A stretch of 64,000 nucleotides of DNA from CBDCFT01 sp965216365 (GTDB taxonomy: Bacteria > Pseudomonadota > Gammaproteobacteria > Arenicellales > CBDCFT01): NCBI GenBank assembly GCA_965216365.1, contig CBDCFT010000049.1, positions 1-64,000 of the forward strand, read 5' to 3'. Within the stretch, counting starts at the first letter, position 1. Every line of letters begins with the position of its first letter. The position numbers and the translations under genes are program-made. Positions 1 to 7,752 of the stretch are shown here, one piece after another. The notes below the pieces were generated by a model, which was not told where the DNA came from, searched no databases, and saw nothing but the letters and a program-made list of their open reading frames with translations.

Positions 1-293
1 AGACAGAAATCCACCCCTCCCAGCTGCGATAACTCCAACTGGATTCCGGTTGCATCCTGCAACTCATCGGCAAAGGCGGGCCAAAGCGAGGCGGAGTGAC
101 GAGTCCATCTTGCATAGTCGGGCATCCCATCGCCTTTGCTCTGCACCCATACCAGTCCAAAGTTTCCTCTGGAGGCGCGAAAAGCGAAATCACCCTCATC
201 AATGACGACAACATCGTGTCCCTCGCGCCGCAAGCCCCAGGCAATTGAAATACCCAGAACGCCCCCGCCAATGATCGCTAACTCAGATTCCAA
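1..293 (-). CDS. FAD-dependent oxidoreductase (DAO family), N-terminal part, runs off the window
   Basis: Reading the minus strand from about 293 gives an N-terminus with the Rossmann dinucleotide motif IIGGGVLGISIAWGLRREG (GxGxxG-type FAD site), followed by the VVVIDEG end of beta-2. This is typical of D-amino-acid oxidase/DadA-like flavoproteins. I chose the TTG at 293-291; an ATT or CTG a few codons upstream is also possible, and the frame is closed by TAA just before, inside the end of the permease gene. It directly follows the ABC transporter genes and is probably co-transcribed, so it may oxidise the imported amine or amino acid (inference). The C-terminal part lies outside the window. 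Confidence 0.75.
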   Translation of the reverse strand, partial: MESELAIIGGGVLGISIAWGLRREGHDVVVIDEGDFAFRASRGNFGLVWVQSKGDGMPDYARWTRHSASLWPAFADELQDATGIQLELSQLGGVDFC

Positions 294-313
294 CGGCGGT
301 GCTGGCGAACAAA

Positions 314-1108
314 TCAGTTCTTACCGACAAGTATTCGATCCAGACCATAAATGCGATCAAGCACAATCAATAAAACGACGGTTATGACGATGAGCACGGT
401 AGAGATCGAAGCAATCAACGGATCGATGGTTTGGGCGATGTGGTGATACATACGTACTGGCAAAGTCATGGTTTTCGGAGACGCTACAAAAACACTCATG
501 GTGACTTCGTCAAAACTGGTGATAAACGCAAGCAACCATCCGCCGGCAATACCGGGCAATATCAGAGGTAGTGTGATACGGTGAAACACGGTCCATTTCG
601 ATGCGCCAAGGGTTTCCGCCGCCTGTTCCGCGTCTTTTGGTAAACCCGTAATGGATGCCAATACCAGACGCAAAGCGTAGGGCATGATCAAAATAGTATG
701 AGCCAGTGTGATACCGACGAAGGTGCCCGATAATCCAATCTGGTTGAAGAATCGCAGAAAAGATACTCCCATGACCACGGCTGGAATCATCAACGGCGAC
801 ATAAAAAAACCGGTGATGAGTGCCCGCCCGGGAAATTGATGACGCCCAATTGCTATTGCCGCAGGAATAGCCAGCACAATTGCCAGACTGGCCGCGGCAG
901 TGCCCAGATAGAGACTCATCCAAAACGCGTCGATAAATCCAGGGTATTCCAAAATGGTTTTGAACCATCTCAATGACAACCCATCTGTGGGCAGCGACAA
1001 ATAGCCTTTTCCTGTAAATGACACTGCCACCACTGCCACCAATGGAGCAAGCAGAAAAATAATAAATAGGCTGTGATAGACGATGGCGAGTTTGCTGTTT
1101 TTATTCAT
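314..1108 (-). CDS. ABC transporter permease, PotC/YdcV type
   Basis: 264-residue inner-membrane permease of the spermidine/putrescine (opine) importer class. About six membrane segments are visible. The EAA loop that docks on the ATPase is clear around residues 155-185 (QAAETLGASKWTVFHRITLP). Length fits PotC. It lies 8 nt downstream of the PotB-like permease and its stop overlaps the start region of the FAD oxidoreductase, so it is part of one operon. The substrate cannot be read from the sequence. Confidence 0.9.
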   Translation of the reverse strand: MNKNSKLAIVYHSLFIIFLLAPLVAVVAVSFTGKGYLSLPTDGLSLRWFKTILEYPGFIDAFWMSLYLGTAAASLAIVLAIPAAIAIGRHQFPGRALITGFFMSPLMIPAVVMGVSFLRFFNQIGLSGTFVGITLAHTILIMPYALRLVLASITGLPKDAEQAAETLGASKWTVFHRITLPLILPGIAGGWLLAFITSFDEVTMSVFVASPKTMTLPVRMYHHIAQTIDPLIASISTVLIVITVVLLIVLDRIYGLDRILVGKN

Positions 1109-1116
1109 GGGGACTT

Positions 1117-1987
1117 CTATTCAAATACTCTGGCAAAGCGCTTTTCGATGAATCGGTTGTACGACATGATGATAATCACGTTTGCGATAAGCAGTAACAG
1201 CGCAATTGCTGCGCCAAGCGGCCAGTTGAGTGTATTGAGGTATTCGTCATAAGCAGTGGTTGCCACTACCTTTAGCCGGCGGCCGCCGATAATGGATGGC
1301 GTTGCGAAGGCGCTCGCGGTCAAGGCAAATACAATCATACTGCCGGACAATATACCCGGCATGACCTGAGGGATGACAATTCGACGCATCACGGTAAAAC
1401 GGCCGGCACCTAGCGTCAGCGCGGCATCTTCGACCTGCGGATCGATCCGTTGCAGGGAAGCCCATACCGACAACACCATAAAAGGCACCAGTACATGTAC
1501 CAGCGCAATCACCATACCCGTCGTAGTAAACATCAGACTAAACGGCGCCTCGATGAGGTGCAGTCTTTGCAGGGCTTCTGAGATCATGCCTTTGCCACCC
1601 AACAACAAGGCCCAACCCAGGGTGCGTACAATCACTGAAATCAGTAACGGGCCTAAAACGATGACCAGAAAAATAGATTTCCAGGGATTCCGCATGCGCG
1701 ACAAGATATAGGCTTCCGGCACGCCGATCAGAACGCATATGAAGGTCACACCTAACGCCACTGAAAAAGTTGCGGCCAAATATACGATGAAAATATTTAT
1801 CGCTGAGTACTTCGGCGTAGTTATCAAAAGAAAATCCGGGAAGGATGCCGCCGCTGTTGTAGTCAAAACTGTAAAAACTCAGAACCAGTGTCATGAGTAG
1901 AGGCGCGCCGAGCAGTGCAATAAACAAAACAAGGCCAGGACTACTCAAAATGTAGGCACGGCTTGAGAATGGCTCGCCTGCACTCAT
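1117..1987 (-). pseudogene. ABC transporter permease, PotB/YdcU type, frameshifted
   Basis: Two overlapping minus-strand frames together make one PotB-like permease. The N-terminal frame from ATG 1987 (MSAGEPFSSRAYILSSPGLV...) reads well up to about FHRIFGR. The rest (TFSVALGVTF... through the EAA loop LTLGAGRFTVMRRIVIPQ to the end at 1117) is in another frame. Removing one base near 1763-1773 (aactttttc on the minus strand) restores a continuous protein of about 290 residues. Either this is a real inactivating indel or a homopolymer sequencing error. The gene overlaps the ATPase stop (ATGA at 1984-1987), the usual coupling in such operons. Confidence 0.85.
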
Positions 1988-3048
1988 GGATTTTGACTTC
2001 GGGTGAGAATCCTTAACGCATCATCTGGCCAACTGAGTTTTACGCTTTGTCCATGGCGAAAGATTTCCTCGCCCGCATTAGGCGCGGTAGCAATAATTTT
2101 TCCAAGCGCGCATTCGATTTGAAACAGCCAACGGTCACCGTGGAATATGGCCGCATCTACGATAGCGTCAATACCGTCTGCAGCACTTGCATCGAGTCTT
2201 ATTCGCTCCGGCCGTAGGAAAACCTGTACCGTATCGCCGACAGACAGGTTAGTAACGGGTAGCCCAACAGTGATACCGTGTATTTCGATTAACGCCTGCT
2301 CGTTATCTATATTTTTAACAACAGCACTCAACAAGTTGGTCTTGCCAACAAAATCAGAAACGAAATTATTGAGCGGTGAATCATAGACACCGACAGGTGT
2401 ATCTATCTGTTCAACCCGGCCTGAGTTCATAACAACGACCCGATCGCTCATAGAAAGCGCCTCGCTCTGGTCATGGGTTACCAGAATGGTTGTCACACCA
2501 ACCTGTTGTTGCAGTGTCCGCAATTCAATCTGCATTTCTTCACGCAGCTTTGCATCAAGGTTGGACAGGGGTTCATCCAGCAATAAAACCGGTGGTTCGA
2601 TCACCAGCGCACGTGCTAATGCGACTCGTTGCCTTTGGCCACCGGATAATTCGCGCGGATGCCGTTCCGCAAAATCCTCCAGGCGAACCTGGGAAAGCGC
2701 TGCACGAATCTTATCTTTACGAGTTTCCTTAGAGACATTGCGCATTTCCAGGCCAAAGCTTACGTTCCCCGCAACCGTCATGTGGGGGAATAAGGCATAA
2801 CTTTGAAATACAATGCCTAATCCACGCCGGTTTGGCGCTTTATGGGTAATATCCTCATCATCGAGCTTGATTTGACCACCATCGGGTTGTTGCAGCCCGG
2901 CTATCATTTGCAGGGTGGTGGTTTTCCCGCATCCGGAAGGCCCCAGAAGAGAGATAAACTCACCTTTCTCTATATGCAACGACAAATCGTCTACCGCAGT
3001 AAAGTCGCCGAACTTTTTGGTCAGTTGAACCAGTTCAACAAAACTCAT
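1984..3048 (-). CDS. ABC transporter ATPase, PotA type
   Basis: 354-residue ATPase that powers the polyamine-type importer. Walker A GPSGCGKTT lies at residues 36-44, the signature LSGGQRQRVALARAL at about 133-147, and Walker B LLLDEPLSNLDAKL shortly after, followed by the H-loop (LVTHDQSEAL). The C-terminal ~100 residues form the TOBE domain typical of PotA/MalK-like subunits. Its stop overlaps the permease start. It sits about 140 nt downstream of the binding-protein gene, separated by a strong hairpin. Confidence 0.95.
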   Translation of the reverse strand: MSFVELVQLTKKFGDFTAVDDLSLHIEKGEFISLLGPSGCGKTTTLQMIAGLQQPDGGQIKLDDEDITHKAPNRRGLGIVFQSYALFPHMTVAGNVSFGLEMRNVSKETRKDKIRAALSQVRLEDFAERHPRELSGGQRQRVALARALVIEPPVLLLDEPLSNLDAKLREEMQIELRTLQQQVGVTTILVTHDQSEALSMSDRVVVMNSGRVEQIDTPVGVYDSPLNNFVSDFVGKTNLLSAVVKNIDNEQALIEIHGITVGLPVTNLSVGDTVQVFLRPERIRLDASAADGIDAIVDAAIFHGDRWLFQIECALGKIIATAPNAGEEIFRHGQSVKLSWPDDALRILTRSQNP

Positions 3049-3149
3049 ATTGAATCAGTATGGTGATGGATTCTCGAGCCAACCATGTCTCCGGATATTC
3101 ATTATTTGGCCGGTGACAGCGCGGGTTGATCGGTTGTCAGTGTAATCGG

Positions 3150-3177
3150 TCTGGCGGCCTTCGATGAGGCCGCCAGA
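3150..3177 (-). other. perfect inverted repeat between binding-protein and ATPase genes
   Basis: An 11-bp perfect stem (tctggcggcct / aggccgccaga) with a 6-nt loop starts 12 nt after the binding-protein stop. No U-tract follows on the minus strand, so it is more likely an mRNA-stabilising or partial-termination hairpin that keeps the binding protein in excess over the membrane subunits, as known for other ABC operons (inference). Confidence 0.6.
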
Positions 3178-3189
3178 GAATTGCAAGAC

Positions 3190-4239
3190 TTATTGCTCTA
3201 TTTGCCGGCTCCACATTTTAGTCCATTCTCCGCGATTAGGATTGATAACATCCCAATCCACTGCATTGAGCGCATTAATCTTTTCGGGACCGTAAGGCAG
3301 CTTGTCTCCCAAATCCGCCGGTAGTTCTGCCTTGGTATTAGTAGGACCAAAACCGACAGTCTCGGCGAGCATGACTTGATATTCAGGTCTTAGAAAATGT
3401 TGAACTAATTGTTGTGCAAGGTCTGACACATCCGACTCCACGACCGGACATACCGCCACCATTAAGGCAACTCCACCTTCCTTTGGATATACAAACCCTC
3501 CTGGAAAACCGGTGTCCGCCAGAGATTTAAGGCGTCCCGATCCCCACACAGACAAGGCGATTTCCCCGTTCTGAAACAACTCCGACATTTTTCCGGAGCT
3601 GGGTTCAAATACCAAAACATTTGGGGCAACTTTCTCACCAAACGCATCAAATCCTTTTTCGATATCGTTTTCACCACCGCCATTGAGCCGGGCCGTCATC
3701 ACCAAAGCATGTAGACCATAGGTATTCGTGATCGGCGGTACGACAAGCTTTCCCTTGTATTTGGGGTCGGTAAGATCATTCCAGGAAGACGGCGCGTCCC
3801 AACCATTGGCTGCAAACATTTCTTTGTTATATGACAATCCGGTTACCACGAAACCTGCGCCAACCGCCTTGTCAGTGTTCATTTTGGCAATGTCATATAT
3901 ATCATTAAATATTTCAGCATCCGCGATTGTGTCACAGAAACCAAACGAAACCGCCTGATACATCGGTCCGTCGTCAAGGAACACAACATCCAGTTCCTGA
4001 TTACCTTTCTGCGCCTGGAGTTTCGCGAGTGTGTCCGTGGAATTGCCGGGTACGTAGACGATTTTCGCGCCTGTTTCCTCCTCAAACGGTGGCAGAACTT
4101 TTTCCTTGAGCAGTTTCTCGAATGATCCGCCATAACCTCCAAGATAGAGTGTCTTATCCTGGGACAACGCGGGCTGAGTGGCAAGCGTAATGACTGCAGC
4201 CAAAGACGCAACGCCAGTAGTCCGTAAACGAAGTTTCAT
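3190..4239 (-). CDS. periplasmic substrate-binding protein, PotD/spermidine-putrescine type
   Basis: Extracellular solute-binding protein family 1. I take ATG 4239 as start because AGAGGAT lies just upstream and a signal peptide (MKLRLRTTGVASLAAVITLA...PALS) follows; an ATG 93 nt further upstream has neither. The mature part begins LYLGGYGGSFEKLL and contains the family's hinge and C-terminal lobes (for example VVFLDDGPMYQAV and ALSVWGSGRLKSL). First gene of the importer operon. Ligand unknown; opines, polyamines or other cationic compounds are the usual ligands of the class. Confidence 0.9.
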   Translation of the reverse strand: MKLRLRTTGVASLAAVITLATQPALSQDKTLYLGGYGGSFEKLLKEKVLPPFEEETGAKIVYVPGNSTDTLAKLQAQKGNQELDVVFLDDGPMYQAVSFGFCDTIADAEIFNDIYDIAKMNTDKAVGAGFVVTGLSYNKEMFAANGWDAPSSWNDLTDPKYKGKLVVPPITNTYGLHALVMTARLNGGGENDIEKGFDAFGEKVAPNVLVFEPSSGKMSELFQNGEIALSVWGSGRLKSLADTGFPGGFVYPKEGGVALMVAVCPVVESDVSDLAQQLVQHFLRPEYQVMLAETVGFGPTNTKAELPADLGDKLPYGPEKINALNAVDWDVINPNRGEWTKMWSRQIEQ

Positions 4240-4817
4240 ATTATCTATCCTCTTTTTAGGTTGCTGGTGTTTACAGGTCACGAACGCGCTTCGCTTGTCA
4301 TGCATCATTGATATCGAGAGCGACGAACGCATGCAAAGGGATACCCGTATCGTGACTGACAGACAGTCCAGTACATTCTCCGATACTGTTCATTGAATTA
4401 CTTTGGTCAACAGTGGATTTTATAGCCCAAACTATGATCGCACTATTTAAACACTGTTTGCATTCCAATGACATTTGCAAAATAAGAATACAACGTGAAA
4501 CCTATAATAACAATTCGATTTCATCGAATATTCGATAGAGTTACACTGTTTTTGTCGATTTGAGCTGAGAAATTTTCAATCGGCTCTGCAACGGATAAGG
4601 TTTAATTAGGGCAGGCCACCTTTGCTACCGCACTCCAATGACAGGAGAACAAAACCAACTATGGGTTAGATCATCCACTAGTCCATTCGGTAACCAGCCT
4701 CGCGTTGACTACGTACAGTGCGCCCTACCCGGTATGTGACGATAATTTCTTAAGAATTTCGGGTAATACCGGCGATGTAGAATATTATATTTGTCGATTT
4801 GCATCTGATGCACCAGT
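4240..4817. other. intergenic: leader/promoter region of the transporter operon plus gene-free DNA
   Basis: About 580 nt without a convincing gene. It must hold the minus-strand promoter of the ABC operon; the AT-rich part around 4420-4560 is the best place, but I cannot name clear -35/-10 boxes. It also holds a 12-bp palindrome at 4524-4535 and a KOPS-type octamer (CCCTACCC, 4723-4730). Confidence 0.5.
4524..4535. promoter_or_regulatory. palindrome, possible operator
   Basis: TCGAATATTCGA is a perfect 12-bp palindrome, and TTCGAT-N3-ATCGAA overlaps it on the left side. It lies about 290 nt upstream of the binding-protein start. A regulator site for the importer is plausible but unproven. 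Confidence 0.3.
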
Positions 4818-5414
4818 TCAATGCGGTAGCTTGTAGCTGACGTTGCCTTGGTTTACGGTAATCAGTTCTCGATTTTCCAGTTCCTGTACGAGTGACTGCA
4901 GCTCAGTTTCGGAGAGCTGTCTCGTGAAAAGTGAATTGATCGTATTGCTCAGTGTTTTCACCTTTCTGGGTCTGGAGTGACCGCGCGTTGCGAGGTTTTT
5001 GACGATAGCGCTGATTTTCTCGTCCTTACTGGTCGCATTTGATATACGTAGTACGGGTATTTCGGCTAAATCCTTATGACGCTGTATTTGGATGTGTTTA
5101 CCCCTGAGGTGTTTGATCAATGGATCGAAACCGGTGTCTTTAGAGATGATGTGAAAATACCCTTTTGGGTCTTTCGCAACCAAGTCCCCAATGTAGTAAG
5201 CCACGTGAAAATCCAATGCATTTTTGCCACTGCCCGTAATCTTAATGTACTGGCCGTCCCCACCGAGGGATTGCAATGCGCTTGCAAGATCATAGGGAAC
5301 CTTGGTCTGATTGGCCCCGACAAAGACAAACACCTTAAACGGATGGTCAGCTAGTATTTCCAGATTCTTTGGCTGGACATTCTCAAAATCACGCAGTACG
5401 TAATTTGTCGCCAA
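4818..5414 (-). CDS. PIN-like domain protein with C-terminal winged-helix-like segment
   Basis: 198 residues. The N-terminal ~110 residues carry PIN/NYN-like acidic signatures: DFENV near the start, ALDFHVAYYIGDL in the middle and ISKDTGFDPLIKHLRGK, which matches the SxDxxFxPLI pattern of PIN-like nuclease folds. After a basic linker (RGHSRPRKVKTLSNT) the C-terminus (LSETELQSLVQELENRELI...) looks like a small helical DNA- or RNA-binding tail. A ribonuclease role is inferred from the fold only. A decayed second copy lies at 7261-7509. Confidence 0.7.
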   Translation of the reverse strand: MATNYVLRDFENVQPKNLEILADHPFKVFVFVGANQTKVPYDLASALQSLGGDGQYIKITGSGKNALDFHVAYYIGDLVAKDPKGYFHIISKDTGFDPLIKHLRGKHIQIQRHKDLAEIPVLRISNATSKDEKISAIVKNLATRGHSRPRKVKTLSNTINSLFTRQLSETELQSLVQELENRELITVNQGNVSYKLPH

Positions 5415-5560
5415 TGGCTCTTCTATTCATGTGGATACCACAGTCTATTTTACGTCGTCCGCGCCTATCGGATACCGATCAATCAAACCGGAAATTATCG
5501 GCCACAGTAGGTGATCCCATGCGTATCCCCTGTTCTTTCGTGCTTGCATTGAATATTTGA

Positions 5561-5947
5561 CTATACCCTGGGGTTTGGACGCGTCCACAGGAAAGTGCCT
5601 ATGCAGAGAAAGAACAGGCTGATGCTGAGCAGCAATCCCCAGTGATAGCCGGACCACAGCAGGAATGACCAGCTCGCGATCATCATCGCGGTTGCGAGCC
5701 ACTTTGCACTTGACGGTACTGCGCCCTTTTCATGCCAGTCGTTTATCAACCGCGCAAACCGCGGCTGACTGTAAATCCAGTCGTGCACGCGCTGCGACCC
5801 CCTTGACGCCGCCCAGACCGCTACCAGCAGGAACGGTGTCGCCGGCAGCAGTGGCAGGAACACCCCGGCAATGCCCAACGCAGTGGCAGTGTAAGCGAGC
5901 ACCAGGTAGCCCAACTGTGCCCGTTTGCCCGGCAGCGTCTTAACCAT
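5561..5947 (-). CDS. DUF454 (YbaN-like) inner-membrane protein
   Basis: A small membrane protein of about 128 residues with the DUF454 hallmark GVFLPLLPATPFLLVAVWAASRGS followed by DWIYSQPRFARLINDW and two C-terminal membrane segments. I use ATG 5947; the frame can be extended to a TTG at 5989, and neither has a strong ribosome-binding site. Function of the family is unknown. It stands alone between two toxin/nuclease-type regions. Confidence 0.8.
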   Translation of the reverse strand: MVKTLPGKRAQLGYLVLAYTATALGIAGVFLPLLPATPFLLVAVWAASRGSQRVHDWIYSQPRFARLINDWHEKGAVPSSAKWLATAMMIASWSFLLWSGYHWGLLLSISLFFLCIGTFLWTRPNPRV

Positions 5948-6025
5948 GAATACGAAATTTATAAATGATTGCGTCTCCAGCTTGAACAAGACCCGGTATG
6001 GAACACTATGTTGGTAAAATCCAAA

Positions 6026-6110
6026 ACTGTGACATTTCTATTTGGCGGAAATGCGACATTACTAAATGGGGCCTACACAATTCGTGGCGGATAAGCCTCA
6101 TTGTGTAGGA
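6026..6110. repeat. dispersed repeat with internal direct repeats (IS end-like), copy 1
   Basis: Contains GTGACATTTCTATTTGGC and, 19 nt later, GCGACATTACTAAATGGG, ending in CCTACACA. Two tandem ~17-bp units ending in a TACACA/CAACA tip recall the multiple terminal repeats of IS21-like elements. Related copies are at 9890-9980 (inverted) and 29394-29450. No transposase gene is associated. Confidence 0.5.
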
Positions 6111-6179
6111 ATATCTGGCATTCATAGTACTTCAATACTATGCAATACTAGATAGCCCTATAGCTCCCCAAGCCGCGCC

Positions 6180-6353
6180 TCAAAAGCGACGCAATTGGTC
6201 GCCGAATACGCCTTGGCGTTTAATCCGTTTATTGTATTGGTCAACAGCGGCCTGGTTTTCGGTCAACCCTGCATCACGAGTCCGATCCTGCAATTTTCCT
6301 TTCTTATGTTTCTTATCTTTGGCAAATAACGTCAGACTGTTTGAGCGATTCAT
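6180..6353 (-). CDS. small protein with CcdA-like toxin-binding tail
   Basis: 57 residues from ATG 6353, 13 nt after the stop of the HTH antitoxin gene. The C-terminal half (ENQAAVDQYNKRIKRQGVFG, then DQLRRF) matches the CcdA pattern ENxxAxxxYNxRIxxxGxFxDxxRxF, which folds onto CcdB toxins. The N-terminal half (MNRSNSLTLFAKDKKHKKGK...) does not look like the ribbon-helix-helix domain of CcdA, and no ccdB gene lies beside it. It is probably an orphan or third component of the adjacent HigBA-type unit. Confidence in the tail similarity is moderate. Confidence 0.5.
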   Translation of the reverse strand: MNRSNSLTLFAKDKKHKKGKLQDRTRDAGLTENQAAVDQYNKRIKRQGVFGDQLRRF

Positions 6354-6366
6354 TTGTGGTATCCAC

Positions 6367-6699
6367 TCAGGTTCGTAATTCCTGCTCTTCTTGAATCTCA
6401 CCGAGACTCGGTATGCTGACAGACCCTTCAGGGAAATTAGCCCGAACCTCTAGCTCGCCCCCCATGGCTTCAATGTACCGTCGCAATGTCGAGATCAGCA
6501 TGTCTGTACGGTGCTCTAATTTCGACACTGCAGCTTGGTTAATATCTAAGGCTTCGGCCAATTGTTCCTGTGATAACGCGAGTGCGTGGCGCAACTCGTG
6601 AATCGGCATTTCACTCAATAGCTTTTGGGTGAGCGCAGCGGATTTCTCCCGTTGCTCGGGCGTCATCTTGTTACGTAATGTTTGAAACTTCTTCGCCAT
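6367..6699 (-). CDS. XRE-family HTH antitoxin (HigA-like)
   Basis: 110 residues with a clear helix-turn-helix at about 43-65 (LSQEQLAEALDINQAAVSKL) in a Xre context (ALALSQEQ... EHRTDMLISTLRRYIEAMGG). Its ATG overlaps the original toxin stop (TGATG at 6697-6701), so toxin and antitoxin are translationally coupled with the toxin first, the HigBA order. It should repress its own promoter and neutralise the toxin (family knowledge). Confidence 0.85.
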   Translation of the reverse strand: MAKKFQTLRNKMTPEQREKSAALTQKLLSEMPIHELRHALALSQEQLAEALDINQAAVSKLEHRTDMLISTLRRYIEAMGGELEVRANFPEGSVSIPSLGEIQEEQELRT

Positions 6700-7058
6700 C
6701 AGTTACTTCCTTCTTGCTTAAGCGTGTTTAAATGTTCGTCGTACAGTTTGTCTGCCATAGGTATGAATGTTTTATACTAACGGTCGTCACCGGTCTTTCG
6801 ACCCCCGATCAACAACAGTGCCGTGCGTCGTGGATCAAACGCACACAAAACACGGTATGGTTGTCCCGCGTGTTGGACCCTCAGTTCGCGCATATGCGAG
6901 TGCTTTGACCCTTTGATACCCGAACTGTGTGGGTACGGAAGCTGTGGGCCCTTCGTCTCCAACAATCCCACAGTCGCAGCGACGCTGACTTGTTCATCGG
7001 CATTAAGACTATCCCACCAGACTTCAAATTCATCGGTGTATTCAACGTCATAGCTCAC
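6699..7058 (-). pseudogene. HigB/Gp49-like toxin truncated by an amber codon
   Basis: The frame from ATG 7058 encodes a RelE/HigB (phage Gp49-like) toxin: YTDEFEVWWDSLNADEQVSV, PHSSGIKGSKHSHMRELRV, YRVLCAFDPRRTALLLIGG, RKTGDDR. At 6777-6779 there is TAG where the family has Trp (GDDRWY). The frame then stays open and family-like (YKTFIPMADKLYDEHLN, TLKQEG) to a TGA at 6699-6701 that overlaps the antitoxin start. So a single nonsense change removes the last ~26 residues. The toxin is probably inactive unless amber is suppressed. Confidence 0.85.
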
Positions 7059-7260
7059 TGACCGTTAAATCGCTCTAGGAAATACTTATCAAAACGTGTA
7101 GCTATACGATACATCAATATTCTATACATGGAATATAACTTCAATGGAATAAGTTTGCAACCACATTACCCTGGAGTCACTCATCATCTCAAACAATGAT
7201 GCAATCTTTTCTATATAATAATCAATAACTTATGGCGGATAGTACATCAAATGTAAAGTT

Positions 7261-7509
7261 ATGTATTTATCGATTGGCATCCGACACACACCAGATCAGC
7301 GCAGTAACTTGTAGCTGACGTTGCCCTGGTTTTGTGCCGCAAGGTTTTTAACGATTTCTCCGATCTTCTCGTTCTTACCGCTTTCATTCAATGTACGTAA
7401 CACGGGAATTTTCGCTAAACCCTTGAGTCCGCATTTAGCCTTATTCAAGTGTTTGACTGATTTACTCCCTTCTGGCGATGACTGCTCGAAAGCGACCGAC
7501 GACCCTTAG
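7261..7509 (-). pseudogene. decayed partial copy of the PIN-like gene
   Basis: The block starting tagctgacgttgccctggttt repeats the 3' end of the PIN-like gene at 4818-5414 (tagctgacgttgccttggttt), including the DNA just beyond its stop. After a deletion of roughly 130 bp it continues with degenerate matches to the linker and PIN core (gcaaggtttttaacgat; acgtaacacgggaattttcg). Stops and indels break the frame. The two copies bracket the toxin-antitoxin genes. Confidence 0.7.
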
Positions 7510-7675
7510 TATTCAAGATTTCTCTGACGTTCTGTTCTGAAGGCACGCCAAACCGGGGGTACGGAATTGTCGACATCAAGTTCACCGTGGACTATAGTTT
7601 GTTTCATAGACGCCTCAATTTGGGTTTTCATCGTGGTGATGGGCCTCATACCAAATAGGCCTAGCCACCAATGAT

Positions 7676-7711
7676 GGAGGCCCGCGATTCCAACAAGAAT
7701 CGGGGCCTCTA
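7676..7711 (+). terminator. strong hairpin followed by T-rich stretch upstream of the phosphodiesterase gene
   Basis: gaggcccgcgattc pairs with gaatcggggcctc (one bulge) around a caacaa loop, followed by tattttcg. It reads as a plus-strand terminator or leader attenuator 40 nt before the GDPD start. Confidence 0.55.
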
Positions 7712-7752
7712 TTTTCGCTATTCATTTTCTGAACCATTGATAAGGAGGTTTC

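Noticed and set aside
4298..4480. 60-residue minus-strand ORF upstream of the binding protein
   Set aside because: Lies in the operon leader, no protein-like composition and no ribosome-binding site; overlaps the upstream alternative start of the binding protein.
5445..5702. 85-residue minus-strand ORF
   Set aside because: Overlaps the DUF454 gene in another frame and shows no recognisable features.
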